Part shown: positions 51,096-60,651 of the stretch, in pieces
Layout: each line of letters opens with the position of its first letter
Numbering within the stretch: position 1 is the first letter of the stretch
Source: Treponema sp.
GTDB taxonomy: Bacteria; Spirochaetota; Spirochaetia; Treponematales; Treponemataceae
Length of the DNA: 64,000 nt
Assembly (NCBI GenBank): GCA_024402565.1
Contig: JAKSTM010000003.1
Coordinates: 1-64,000, forward strand
Direction: 5' to 3'
Made by a program: the position numbers and the translations under genes
Notes under the pieces: model-generated
Told to the model about the DNA's origin: nothing
Seen by the model: only the letters and a program-made list of their open reading frames with translations
The model's database searches: none

Positions 51096-54000
51096 ATGCC
51101 AGGCTTAAGTCAGCTGATTCAATTTAATAAAGACATTCTTTCTCTTGGTGATGAAATTCAGCTTCGCGGTCAACGCGGAGAAAAGCCTGTTCGTGTACCT
51201 GTTCCTAAAAACATTCCAGATGTAGACGATTCCGATGAATTTGTTATGGGAATGCCTGAAAATGAAGCAATTATTCAGGATACTTCAGTAGACGACGACC
51301 TTTCCGACCTTCAGGCAATTACAGGAATCGGAACTCCTTCAACTTCAGATTCTTCTTCAGAAACTTCAGATACTTCTTCTCCATTTGAAACTCCAGATAT
51401 GTCTGACCTCCTGACTCCGCTACCCGCATCTGATACATTCGGTGAAGCAACAGACATGCCTGACCTTTCAATGTTTGAAGAACAACCGGAAGAAGAAATT
51501 ATAGAAGAAGAGCCCGAAGAGCCTTCAATTGCAGACTTAAGCCTTGAAGATCTTCTTGGCGGTGCCGGTTTTGACGGAACTTCATCACCAGAATTTGATC
51601 CGTCAGCAAATTCCTCTTCTGTCACAGACGAAGATCTAGACTTCTATTCAGGCGGTTTCGGCGACGAAAATTACGTTCCCCAGAAAAAAGAAAAGAAAAG
51701 CCAGAAAGAACCTGATCTTTCAGATTTTAGCGACTTAACAGAATCAGACATTCTTTCCGAAATCCCTGGTTTTGAAGCAGATGTTTCTACTTCAGATTCA
51801 CAACCAGATGGAGATGCACTTTCATTAGATGAACTTGGACTCGGAGATCTGACCCTTGATAATCCTTCAGAACCTGAAGAATTAGGTGAGATTGAAGAAC
51901 CGGGTGAAATCGAAGAATTAAGTGATATTAGCGACTTAGGCGAAACTGAAGAATTAAGTGATATTGACGATTTGGGTGAAGCCGAAGAATTAAGTGATAT
52001 TAGCGACTTAGGTGAAGCCGAAGAACTCGGGGACCTTACAGAAGATATTCCTGACATTACTTCCGGCGAATCAGATTTTGAAATTCCTGAAGCCCCAGCT
52101 GATTTTGGAGAATCTACAGATTTTGAAGAAGCAGCTCCAATATCAGAATCAGCTGACTTAAGTGAACCTTTCGATTTTACCACAGATTCGGACGATTCCC
52201 TTGAACCTCTGGATTTTTCAGAAAATTTTGATACTTCATTAGATACACCAGAAGAAGAATCCGCTTTTGACATTCCTGAAACATCTTTAGATTCTAGTAA
52301 TCTTGATTTAGACACCACAGACCTGGATACTCCAGATTTATCCACCGATCTGGATTTTGATTTAGATTCAAATTTAGATATTGATGCAGCTTCAGATTTA
52401 GATCAAATGGAAGAACCAAATGCAGAAGAAGCACTTCTTTCAGGCGATCTTTTTGATATGCCGGAAACAATCGAAGAAACTGAACCAATTTCAGAAACGA
52501 TTGAAAATCCAATCGAAACTTCACTAGAAGAAACTGCACCAGAACTGGAAGAAGGTTTTGGAAGTGATTTTGAATCTGCAGAAAACCTGGACTCTTTCGA
52601 CATAGACGGCCTTCCAGATATGGATTCTAGCATAGATTCCCTTGATTCATTCTCAGATGATATCCCAGAAACTCCTTCAAAAGAAATGGATTTCTCAATG
52701 GATATTGATGACATGGGAGACTTTGAAGATATTTCAGCAACAGATAGCTCATCTGACGAACTTTCTGATGGAATTTCTGATGATTTTTCCGTTGAATCAT
52801 TTGACACCTCTGAAATGGAAGGCATGGACTTCGGCATTCCAGAAACCGATTTACAAATGGAAGGAGACAGTTCAGCCGACGGTCTTTCTGACGACTTCTC
52901 TCTTGATGACCAGGACTTTTCTATTCCAGGATTTTCTGACGTTGAAACTGCAAAAGATGAAAAACGTGGAACTTCCCTTCTATCAACCAAACAAGGCAAA
53001 AAGTCTGAAGAGGAAAAATTACCACCTAACACTCTTTCTGATGCACAGTACAAAGTTTTCCTCAAAAACCTTTCAGAATACCCGTTAAACGTTCGTCTTG
53101 CTTTTGAAGATTTAATTGTTAAAAATGAATTTACTGATGATGCCGAATTTGAAATAGTAGAAAAAATCCTGAACAAAGCACCTGCCCGTCAGGTTGCCAG
53201 CCTTCTGGAAAAAATGCTGGATATTTCGCTGCCGGTTCCAAGCAATTACGAACATAGAACTGCAGAAGAATATGAGGCATATAAAAAATCGCTTACATAC
53301 CAGTTAAAAAACAAAATTATCCCTGCAATTTTCGCCTGTATGGTAATGCTGGTTGTTGGATTCGGGCTTTTCAAATTTACAAAAAATTGTATTTATACAC
53401 CAATCAAAGCAAACAGCCTTTATAAACAGGGATATGCTATGCTGCAGGCAGACGAATACCCTCAATCGGAAATTAAATTCAATGAAGCAAGAAAATACCG
53501 TTTAAGTAAAAAATGGTTCTTTACTTATGCCCGTGGTTACCGTGAACGAAAACAATTTATCAGAGCTGAATGGATGTATCAGAACATTCTGGACTATTTC
53601 AAACACGACAAAACTGCAGGTCTTGAATATGCAAATATGGAATTAAATGATCTGGCAAACTATGAAAAAGCAGAAGAAATCTGCCGCCGCCAAGTTCTTG
53701 ATTTCCATATTAATGATGCTGATGGAATTCTTCTTTTAGGAGATGTCTTCCTTGAATGGGGAACTGAAAAAAATCCTGAAAAACTGGAATCTGCACGCGA
53801 ACAATATGCAACCCTTATTCAGCTTTATAAATCAAATATGCTTTACGAAGGCCGTATGATGCGTTACTTTATCCGCACAGACAATCTTCCTGAAGTCTTA
53901 ACCTTAAAAGAATATTTCCTCCCAAAAGAGAAAAATCTTCCTCCTGAAGACTGGACAGAACTTTCAGGTTATATGCTTGATAAACTGTATGGTCCTATGT

Positions 54001-55007
54001 CACCATCGGAAGAATATTTACGTTCTTACATCGAAGATGTAAGACTTTTATTAGCTCGTGCTTACAAACTGGACTCAAAAAATCCTGTTGCAGCATATAA
54101 TATTGCCCGTTACTTTATTGAAACCAACGAAAATCAGGCTTCAAAAGATACTCTCAAAGATGCCCTCGAAAAATTCAATAAAACTTCCCAGCTTAAACGT
54201 CGCGACCTTTACAAATACATAGATACTTATCGCCTTGCGGGTGAAGAGTACGCAAAAGCACAGGAATATTTAAGGGCACAGGAATTCTATACAGACGGAA
54301 TTACACTTTACACTGCAGAACACAATGCATCCGGACTGGAAGGAAACAAAAAAATTGGTCAATTATTCTCTGATCAGGCAGACATGGATTATTTCATCAC
54401 TGGTGATTACGACAATGCCCTTTTGAATTACATTTCTTCCGTTGAACTTGAAAATGACAATCCATCTATCCGATACAAAATTGGATACATCCAGTATAAA
54501 AAGAAAAATTATGGCGAAGCTTTAGGTTCATTTATGAAAGCCGGAGACGGAAATATTAAAGAAACTAACCTTATGCTTGCAATGGGAAATACTCTTTCTC
54601 TCCGCGGAGATAATTACGCAGCTCAAGGATACTATGAAGACCTCATTGCAAATCTTGACAGGCAGATTGCCGACAAAGGAAGTGTAAATCCTCAAGTTGC
54701 CCGCGAAGACAATGAACTGGTAACCACATATCTTTACGCCTCAAACAATTACGGCGTTACTCTTTACAAACTTGCTTCCCGTACTGGAAACAGTGCATTT
54801 AATGCAGACGCAATAGTACAGTTCTCTCAGTCTGTAAGAGCATGGGATGCCCTTACACGAAACCAGATTACAATGGAAAGATTGGGTGGTTCTAACCTGG
54901 CAGAAGAAAACATTAAATATATTACTCATCCAGTTCCAGACTTTGAGCCTGCAATTTACACAGAAATACCAAGAACAATTATTAATAATGAAAAAATATC
55001 GTACTAA
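51096..55007 (+). CDS. Large acidic single-span TPR protein, possibly the flagellar collar protein FlcA
   Basis: A 1303-residue protein. Residues 1-40 are conserved-looking (PGLSQLIQFNKDILSLGDEIQLRGQRGEKP). About 45-620 is extremely acidic and Ser/Asp/Glu-rich, including 12-residue tandem repeats (ELSDISDLGEAE) near 273-310. One helix spans about 742-762 (IIPAIFACMVMLVVGFGLF), and the last 540 residues are TPR-like and periplasmic. This layout recalls the spirochaetal periplasmic flagellar collar protein FlcA, but I infer that from architecture only. The next gene overlaps its end. Confidence 0.7.
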   Translation: MPGLSQLIQFNKDILSLGDEIQLRGQRGEKPVRVPVPKNIPDVDDSDEFVMGMPENEAIIQDTSVDDDLSDLQAITGIGTPSTSDSSSETSDTSSPFETPDMSDLLTPLPASDTFGEATDMPDLSMFEEQPEEEIIEEEPEEPSIADLSLEDLLGGAGFDGTSSPEFDPSANSSSVTDEDLDFYSGGFGDENYVPQKKEKKSQKEPDLSDFSDLTESDILSEIPGFEADVSTSDSQPDGDALSLDELGLGDLTLDNPSEPEELGEIEEPGEIEELSDISDLGETEELSDIDDLGEAEELSDISDLGEAEELGDLTEDIPDITSGESDFEIPEAPADFGESTDFEEAAPISESADLSEPFDFTTDSDDSLEPLDFSENFDTSLDTPEEESAFDIPETSLDSSNLDLDTTDLDTPDLSTDLDFDLDSNLDIDAASDLDQMEEPNAEEALLSGDLFDMPETIEETEPISETIENPIETSLEETAPELEEGFGSDFESAENLDSFDIDGLPDMDSSIDSLDSFSDDIPETPSKEMDFSMDIDDMGDFEDISATDSSSDELSDGISDDFSVESFDTSEMEGMDFGIPETDLQMEGDSSADGLSDDFSLDDQDFSIPGFSDVETAKDEKRGTSLLSTKQGKKSEEEKLPPNTLSDAQYKVFLKNLSEYPLNVRLAFEDLIVKNEFTDDAEFEIVEKILNKAPARQVASLLEKMLDISLPVPSNYEHRTAEEYEAYKKSLTYQLKNKIIPAIFACMVMLVVGFGLFKFTKNCIYTPIKANSLYKQGYAMLQADEYPQSEIKFNEARKYRLSKKWFFTYARGYRERKQFIRAEWMYQNILDYFKHDKTAGLEYANMELNDLANYEKAEEICRRQVLDFHINDADGILLLGDVFLEWGTEKNPEKLESAREQYATLIQLYKSNMLYEGRMMRYFIRTDNLPEVLTLKEYFLPKEKNLPPEDWTELSGYMLDKLYGPMSPSEEYLRSYIEDVRLLLARAYKLDSKNPVAAYNIARYFIETNENQASKDTLKDALEKFNKTSQLKRRDLYKYIDTYRLAGEEYAKAQEYLRAQEFYTDGITLYTAEHNASGLEGNKKIGQLFSDQADMDYFITGDYDNALLNYISSVELENDNPSIRYKIGYIQYKKKNYGEALGSFMKAGDGNIKETNLMLAMGNTLSLRGDNYAAQGYYEDLIANLDRQIADKGSVNPQVAREDNELVTTYLYASNNYGVTLYKLASRTGNSAFNADAIVQFSQSVRAWDALTRNQITMERLGGSNLAEENIKYITHPVPDFEPAIYTEIPRTIINNEKISY
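51912..52024 (+). repeat. 36-bp in-frame tandem repeat, about three units
   Basis: Units at 51912-51947, 51948-51983 and 51984-52019, plus a partial fourth, each encode ELSDI(S/D)DLGE(T/A)E or a close variant in the acidic region of the TPR protein. Copies differ at a few bases. Units in frame can change in number without breaking the gene. Confidence 0.85.
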
Positions 55008-55584
55008 GCTTCTCTTAAAAGAACTTTTCCGAAAATCCATTCATTTATGTTCTGCCCTTGTACCTTTCTTTTTGGACCGCTGGTATACCCTTATAATTAT
55101 CCTTTTATTTCTTGCATTAGCAGTTTACACTACAAGCGAAATATTACGCTTAAAAGGAATTAAAATTCCTTTAATTTCCGGTATAACTGAAATAGCAGCC
55201 CGAAAGCGGGATGAAGATAAATTCGTTTTGGGTCCTGTAACCCTTGTTATGGGAATTCTCATTGCGAGTTTCACTATAAAGAATCCTGATTGCCGTAGAA
55301 TCGGAATTTATGCCCTTTCTTTTGGAGACGGACTGGCAAGTCTATGCGGAAAACTTTTCGGAAGAATCCATATCCCAGGTACCAAAGGGAAAACCGCAGC
55401 TGGAAGTCTTGCCTGTTTCACTGCAGTATTCATTTCAACGTTCTGTGTCATTCCAGACACAAAAGCTGCATTAATTACAGCCTTTTTTGCAATGCTTATT
55501 GAACTCCTCCCCCTTGCCGACATGGATAACATCATAATTCCACCAGCAATTGGGTGGTTATATTATTTAATAAATTTTCTTTAA
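54988..55584 (+). CDS. CTP-dependent lipid kinase-like protein (Dgk1/SEC59/phytol kinase family)
   Basis: A 198-residue membrane protein with about six helices. The ATG at 54988 lies 20 bp inside the preceding gene and gives MKKYRTKLLLKELFRKSIHL, a typical start with the KxxHL element. The signature SFGDGLASLCGKLFGRI followed by GTKGKTAAGSLACF matches the CTP-dependent diacylglycerol, dolichol and phytol kinases. The lipid substrate is unknown. The overlap implies co-expression with the large TPR protein. It converges on the next gene with a 4-bp overlap. Confidence 0.8.
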   Translation: MKKYRTKLLLKELFRKSIHLCSALVPFFLDRWYTLIIILLFLALAVYTTSEILRLKGIKIPLISGITEIAARKRDEDKFVLGPVTLVMGILIASFTIKNPDCRRIGIYALSFGDGLASLCGKLFGRIHIPGTKGKTAAGSLACFTAVFISTFCVIPDTKAALITAFFAMLIELLPLADMDNIIIPPAIGWLYYLINFL

Positions 55585-56390
55585 GAATAAAGATTTCTAT
55601 CATGCAATTCTTTCAAATAGAAAACCGTTCCTAAACAGAAGAACAAAATACTCAAGACAAGAATAAAGAAATTTACACTATTAATTGACATTACAAAACC
55701 AGCAATAATCATCGCAAGTCCCAAAGAAGTCTTTTGTGAATATTTTTCCCGGATGTTATAAATAAACAAAGAAATAACAGCCAATGAATGAACCAGAATT
55801 TCAAATACGACAATAATTGTATCAAATCCTGCATGAACACGAAAATCCTTTTCTAAAACACTGGTATTTAGAGGTAACGCCATGGCAAGAAACATAGAGG
55901 CAACAATAATAACCAGCATATTTCTTTCAGTATACTGTCTTTGTTCCGGGCCATTCATAATTACGGCAAACAAAAGTGAAAGCGGTGCCAGAATACGGGC
56001 AAAAATAGATAAATCTCCCAGAAGGATAAGGCTTTCAGAAAAAGTATTATCTACAGAAAGAAGAGGTATATAAAAACGTGCACTTTCAAACAAACAGGAA
56101 ACTAAAAAGCAGTAAAAGAAAGATATTTCACTACACTGAGTTTTAGCAAATGCATCCGTCATTGCTTTAGAAGTAATAACAACATATAAATTCATAAAGA
56201 AAAGTGAAATAAAAACGGCAATCGGTTGATATTCAAATAAAATGCTATAAACAGGACGATTAGGATCAAAATAGAATCTGCAAGGATTTACTATCATTGA
56301 GTAGACAAAAAACAAAACGTTTACAACAAGAACCACAAGTGAAAATAAAAATAAGGAAAAACTCAAACCATTTCTTGTTTTAATTGTCAT
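55581..56390 (-). CDS. Multi-pass membrane protein, unknown function
   Basis: A 269-residue protein with about seven or eight predicted membrane helices. The periplasmic or loop segment NPCRFYFDPNRPVYSILFEYQP follows helix 1. The layout, with CLFESARFY and a seven-helix bundle after an N-terminal helix, resembles sensor-type 7TM domains, but no signalling domain is attached. I cannot name a family. Its 3' end overlaps the lipid-kinase gene by 4 bp. A ribosome-binding site is not evident. Confidence 0.6.
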   Translation of the reverse strand: MTIKTRNGLSFSLFLFSLVVLVVNVLFFVYSMIVNPCRFYFDPNRPVYSILFEYQPIAVFISLFFMNLYVVITSKAMTDAFAKTQCSEISFFYCFLVSCLFESARFYIPLLSVDNTFSESLILLGDLSIFARILAPLSLLFAVIMNGPEQRQYTERNMLVIIVASMFLAMALPLNTSVLEKDFRVHAGFDTIIVVFEILVHSLAVISLFIYNIREKYSQKTSLGLAMIIAGFVMSINSVNFFILVLSILFFCLGTVFYLKELHDRNLYS

Positions 56391-56478
56391 AAGAAAATAA
56401 TAAAGTGATTAGAAATAATAGTAAAGACTCTAAGAAAGATGCCGAAGATAGAAGTAAGATATTAATTTGGGGGAAAAA

Positions 56479-57195
56479 ATGAAAAAGATCATTTCTTCGA
56501 TTATCTCAATATGTGTTTTCTCTGCTTTTATGTTTGCAGGAGATGTAGCAAGCTTCGTTGAAGAAGGCTGGTCTTCAGACGGGAAAACATTTGTATTTGG
56601 ACAATACGGCAAAACAGACAAAGATTTCCAAGGTTGGGCAGAACTTATAGAAGTAAATATTGAAAAGAACGATTATGAAGACAACGGTTACTTTTCAATC
56701 AAACCATCGAGTGTAACAAAAGGTAAAAACGGCGGCGATGTTTATGAATCATTAAAAGCAAAAAGTTTTTACAGCACAAAACCACTCAATCTTAAGAAGA
56801 CTGAACCTGATCAGATTCTTTACCTTTGTGAAGATGTTTACAAGAAAGGTTCTGATGAAATTATTTTCAAAGATTTCCTTGGTTCCGATGTAGATAACCC
56901 GCTTTCATTTTCCGTTACTATGAATCCTTCTATCACAGGTTCTGGAGCAAATGCAAAATCATCTTTTTATATTCTGATTGAAAAGAAAGATAAAAACGGA
57001 AACGTTATTGCTTCACAGAAAGTAGGAAATCCAGAAATCAGAAGAAAAGGTGTAACAAATTACAAAATCGAAAAAATCCTTTCAGACAAAACAGGCAAGA
57101 AAATAATTTTTGTTGTAGAAAAAACTATGGAAGACAAAACAGGAATCAACGTACGATATATGGTAGAAGCCTGTATATTGAACGAAAACTTCTAA
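56479..57195 (+). CDS. Predicted secreted protein (DUF2259-like)
   Basis: A 238-residue secreted protein. The ATG at 56479 has GGGGG upstream and a signal peptide ISSIISICVFSAFMFAG. The mature start DVASFVEEGWSSDGKTFVFGQYG and the DFQGWAEL segment resemble the spirochaetal secreted family DUF2259; this is a recollection of the motif, not a search result. The rest is beta-rich with several YKIEKILSDKTGK-type strands. A single gene ended by a strong terminator. Confidence 0.65.
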   Translation: MKKIISSIISICVFSAFMFAGDVASFVEEGWSSDGKTFVFGQYGKTDKDFQGWAELIEVNIEKNDYEDNGYFSIKPSSVTKGKNGGDVYESLKAKSFYSTKPLNLKKTEPDQILYLCEDVYKKGSDEIIFKDFLGSDVDNPLSFSVTMNPSITGSGANAKSSFYILIEKKDKNGNVIASQKVGNPEIRRKGVTNYKIEKILSDKTGKKIIFVVEKTMEDKTGINVRYMVEACILNENF

Positions 57196-57217
57196 ATAGA
57201 TTAATTTTCTATATAAT

Positions 57218-57250
57218 AATCCGGAGTAATAAACTCCGGATTTTTTTTTA
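57218..57250 (+). terminator. Rho-independent terminator
   Basis: A perfect 10-bp stem AATCCGGAGT / ACTCCGGATT with a 5-nt loop, followed by a run of T's, 22 bp after the secreted protein gene. Confidence 0.92.
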
Positions 57251-57326
57251 TTTTCATATCACTTAATTTCATATTTTGATTAAAAAAATACATTCTATAT
57301 GCAAGGAATTAAAATATGGAGTTAAT

Positions 57327-58409
57327 ATGAAAAATACAATCTCAAAAAAAATTAAAAACTCTGTCCTTGTTTTGGCAGAAACTTTCGTTTTAACCGGAAT
57401 AATGCTTCTTTCAATATTTCCAGTTTCCTGTAGGGTGTCACTTTCTGGACTTGAAATAATTGGTGCTGATTGCAAAGTTCCTGTTCTTGAAAATTATGAA
57501 ATTCTAGATTCAAAAAGAATAAAAATGAATTTCTCTGACAGTATAAATCTCATATCTGCGGGAATCTCTGAAAACAAAGAATCAGAAATTTTACCAGAAA
57601 AAATCGAATACCCTGAAGAAGATTCTGGTAAAACAGTAATTGTTTATTTACAGAAAGAAACTGATATTGGGAAAAAATATATTTTCACAGGGGAAGTAGA
57701 AAACATAAATGGTTCAACCCTAACCTTTTCCTATAAATTTACCGGTTATAATAACAAAACACCTAACCTTATTTTTAGTGAGATAGCTGATGGAAGCCAG
57801 AAAAAGAAAGACTACACTTTATATGAATACATAGAATTCTATGCTTTATCTGAAGGAAACCTTGCGGGATTAAAAATTTCAAGCATAAATGACGGTGATA
57901 CAAGTTCATTCAATTTTCCCTCTGTGGAAATCCATAAAGGAGATTATGTAACCGTTCATTTTAGAAAAACAGGTAACCAGGAAAGTCTTTGCATAAATGA
58001 AACAACTGACATTTCCGAATCAAAATCTCAGGGAAGTTCTCCCTCCTCCTGGGATTTCTGGATAGAAAGTCAGGATTCTCATCTTGGTGCCAGCCAGGAC
58101 ATTATTCTTCTTGAAAATACAAATAACAACAAAATATTACAAGCAGTCTGTTATTCTATAATCGGGAAAGATACCTGGGCAAAAGAAAAATTTTCAGAAG
58201 CAGCTGAAAAATGTTTCGAAGAAAATTTGTGGTTTCCTGGAGGTTCCGCCGAACATTCAATTAGGTTTAAAACCTCTGCTTCCCTTTCCAGGACTAACCT
58301 TGCTGAAATAATTAATTCTTATAATTCAGGGGATCTTGAATATCCATTTACATCATCTCCAGAAGAATGGTCTCGAATAACACCAAGTTCTCTTACACCA
58401 GGCTATTAA
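57327..58409 (+). CDS. Lipoprotein with a lamin-tail-like domain
   Basis: A 360-residue protein from the ATG at 57327, which has GGAG 5 nt upstream. The signal ends in the lipobox IFPVSC. Residues about 30-130 look like an Ig-like domain (KVPVLENYEILDSKRIKMNFSD). From about 145, LIFSEIADGSQKKKDYTLYEYIEFYALSEGNLAGLKI resembles lamin-tail (LTD) domains found in bacterial surface proteins, with GDYVTVHF later. A surface or periplasmic binding role is inferred. The domain assignment is tentative. Confidence 0.65.
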   Translation: MKNTISKKIKNSVLVLAETFVLTGIMLLSIFPVSCRVSLSGLEIIGADCKVPVLENYEILDSKRIKMNFSDSINLISAGISENKESEILPEKIEYPEEDSGKTVIVYLQKETDIGKKYIFTGEVENINGSTLTFSYKFTGYNNKTPNLIFSEIADGSQKKKDYTLYEYIEFYALSEGNLAGLKISSINDGDTSSFNFPSVEIHKGDYVTVHFRKTGNQESLCINETTDISESKSQGSSPSSWDFWIESQDSHLGASQDIILLENTNNNKILQAVCYSIIGKDTWAKEKFSEAAEKCFEENLWFPGGSAEHSIRFKTSASLSRTNLAEIINSYNSGDLEYPFTSSPEEWSRITPSSLTPGY

Positions 58410-58420
58410 CTTTCATATCA

Positions 58421-58451
58421 TTGTGACTTTTTTTAATAACTTTGTTACAAT
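58421..58451 (+). promoter_or_regulatory. Possible promoter of the U32 gene
   Basis: TTGTGA (58421-58426), a 19-bp spacer and TACAAT (58446-58451). Transcription from it would begin close to the ATG at 58459, suggesting a leaderless or nearly leaderless mRNA. Confidence 0.45.
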
Positions 58452-58458
58452 GAAACTT

Positions 58459-60645
58459 ATGGCAGAACTTTTAGCACCTGCGGGTAATATAGAATCACTT
58501 GACGCAGCAATCGGCGAAGGGGCCGATGCTGTTTATATGGGACTTAAGAGCTTTAATGCTCGTCTTCGTACAACAAATTTTGCATGGAATCAATTTGAGG
58601 CTGCTGTTGAGGCATGTCACAGACAGCATAAAAAGATTTATGTAACGGTAAATACAGTCTCTGAAGAAAAAGAAACAGAACGTTTATATCGACTCCTCTC
58701 CTATCTGAACAAAGTTGGACCAGACGGACTTATTGTTCAAGATTTTGGTGTAATCCGAATGTGTCAGGAATTTTTTCCAAACCTTGAACTTCATGCTTCA
58801 ACACAAATGAATATTGAAAGTTCCAACGCAACAAAACTTTTGCAAAAAGAAGGATTAAAACGAGTTGTATTAGCCCGTGAACTTGGACTTGATGAAATCA
58901 AAAAAATCAAAACTGAAACAGGCGCAGATCTGGAAGTTTTCGTACATGGTGCTCTTTGTGTAAGTGAATCGGGACTTTGTCTCTTCTCCAGTTTTCTTGG
59001 CGGAAAATCTGCAAACCGCGGTATGTGTACACAAGCATGTCGTCGTTATTATACAGCAGAGGTTCCAGGAGGAATTCGTCAGGGATACTATTTCTCTCCA
59101 TGCGATTTAGAACTTATTGACCAAATTCCAGATCTTATAGAAGCCGGTGTAGATTCCTTCAAAATTGAAGGCCGCATGAAAAGTGCAGAATATGTAGGAA
59201 GTGTTGTTTCTGCATATAGATATGTAATGGATCATTACAAGGAAGACAAAAAAGGCGCAATTGCAGCAGGGCATCGAATGCTTGCAAGTGATTTCGCACG
59301 AAGCAAAACCAATTACTGGTATGGCTTTAAAACATTAGAAGATGGTGTAGGCAATGCAGGATCAAAGATTTTAAATCCTGATCAGGCTGGCGGAACCGGT
59401 ATATACCTTGGTAAAATTAAAAAAACAAAGCCTGCTCCAAAAGAATTGAAACAGGCATTAATTAAAAATCCGGCAGAAGCAACTCCTGAAGATTACAGAA
59501 TTGCTCTTGCAGTTCTTTCCGGCGGTTCGTATGATCCAGATCCAGGAGACTCAATTCGTCTCCATAAAAAGGATGATACAGGCCGTGTCAGCCATAAAGT
59601 TCGTACTGTTGAACTCTCAGAATCTGGTGAACGCTGGATAGATATTCCTTCTGGTTTTTCAGAAGGAGATCCTGTTTATTTACTTCAGACAAAATCAAGC
59701 TCTAAACGTTATCCACGTGTTCTTCCACACGACATCGGACGTTACAGAAAACAACCGGGAGACGAAAAGCTTCCAATTCTTGATTTAACTCCGGTTTCTC
59801 AAAAAGAGTTGGTTTATTTCCCAGAAGGAGTCTATGCAAATGTCTCTTCAATTCCTGATCTTTTCCAGATTCAAGGACTCCATCCAGTTCGTGTAATTGT
59901 TGAACTTAATTCTGAGACAAAAGAAGATATCTTAAATCATAAGACAGTTCTTCCGTTCTCAAAAAAACAATTATTCATTTCCCTTGATCCATTCTGTTCT
60001 TCTTCACAGGAAGATGAACTTTCTGATGTATTAAAATTATTAATAGCAGATGGTTTCTCAAATTTCGTTGTAAACAACCTGGCACATATTCAAATTTTGA
60101 AAAACTTACAAGCATCAGGAAGCAAAGTAAACCTGATAGCAGGACCTTACCTCTATACATTCAACAGATGGGCTGTATCTTTCCTGGAAAATCAAGATAT
60201 CGGGGCATTTATTATGCCTTATGAAAATTCCCGCAAGAACCTGGAAGCCACATTCGAAATGAATGTACGTTCCAGAATTCTTGTTCCAGTATTCGCCTAC
60301 CCGGCCCTTTTCAGAATGCGCTTTAAATTACCTTCTGATTATGATTTTACATTCTTCGAAGATAAAGAAGGTTCTTTGTTCAAAGTAAATTCTACGCAGG
60401 ACGGTTCTTTTGTAATGCCAGAATCGCCATTCTCAATTGTTGATAAAGTAGAAATCTTGAATAAATCTGGTTTCAAACGAATCCTTATAGATTTCACCAA
60501 AACAAAAGTTACCCGTAGTCAGATAAAGGCTATTATGACATCTATGGCAAAAGGACAACCATTACCTGACATTTCCCGTTTCAACTGGAAAGATGGATTT
60601 TACAGAGACCGCGATCCAAATCGTGATCCCCGTAACCAGAAATAA
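58459..60645 (+). CDS. U32 peptidase-family protein (RlhA/YegQ type, long form)
   Basis: A 728-residue protein. MAELLAPAGNIESLDAAIGEGADAVYMG is the U32 start; an in-frame ATG at 58450 overlaps the -10 box and is less likely. VFVHGALCVSESGLCLFSS, RGMCTQACRR and SPCDLELI supply cysteines that ligate a 4Fe-4S cluster in members that modify RNA. KIEGRMKSAEYV is conserved. A long C-terminal part with a DUF3656-like beta domain follows. Characterised relatives hydroxylate tRNA or 23S rRNA rather than cleave protein. The precise target is unknown. Confidence 0.85.
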   Translation: MAELLAPAGNIESLDAAIGEGADAVYMGLKSFNARLRTTNFAWNQFEAAVEACHRQHKKIYVTVNTVSEEKETERLYRLLSYLNKVGPDGLIVQDFGVIRMCQEFFPNLELHASTQMNIESSNATKLLQKEGLKRVVLARELGLDEIKKIKTETGADLEVFVHGALCVSESGLCLFSSFLGGKSANRGMCTQACRRYYTAEVPGGIRQGYYFSPCDLELIDQIPDLIEAGVDSFKIEGRMKSAEYVGSVVSAYRYVMDHYKEDKKGAIAAGHRMLASDFARSKTNYWYGFKTLEDGVGNAGSKILNPDQAGGTGIYLGKIKKTKPAPKELKQALIKNPAEATPEDYRIALAVLSGGSYDPDPGDSIRLHKKDDTGRVSHKVRTVELSESGERWIDIPSGFSEGDPVYLLQTKSSSKRYPRVLPHDIGRYRKQPGDEKLPILDLTPVSQKELVYFPEGVYANVSSIPDLFQIQGLHPVRVIVELNSETKEDILNHKTVLPFSKKQLFISLDPFCSSSQEDELSDVLKLLIADGFSNFVVNNLAHIQILKNLQASGSKVNLIAGPYLYTFNRWAVSFLENQDIGAFIMPYENSRKNLEATFEMNVRSRILVPVFAYPALFRMRFKLPSDYDFTFFEDKEGSLFKVNSTQDGSFVMPESPFSIVDKVEILNKSGFKRILIDFTKTKVTRSQIKAIMTSMAKGQPLPDISRFNWKDGFYRDRDPNRDPRNQK

Positions 60646-60651
60646 GAAACT

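Noticed and set aside
51912..52024. 36-bp repeats considered as a CRISPR array
   Set aside because: Units are contiguous without spacers and lie in frame inside a coding sequence.
51311..53176. Long antisense frames (up to 257 codons) under the acidic TPR gene
   Set aside because: They are Ser-rich mirror images of the Asp/Glu/Ser-rich codons of the real gene, a known compositional artefact.
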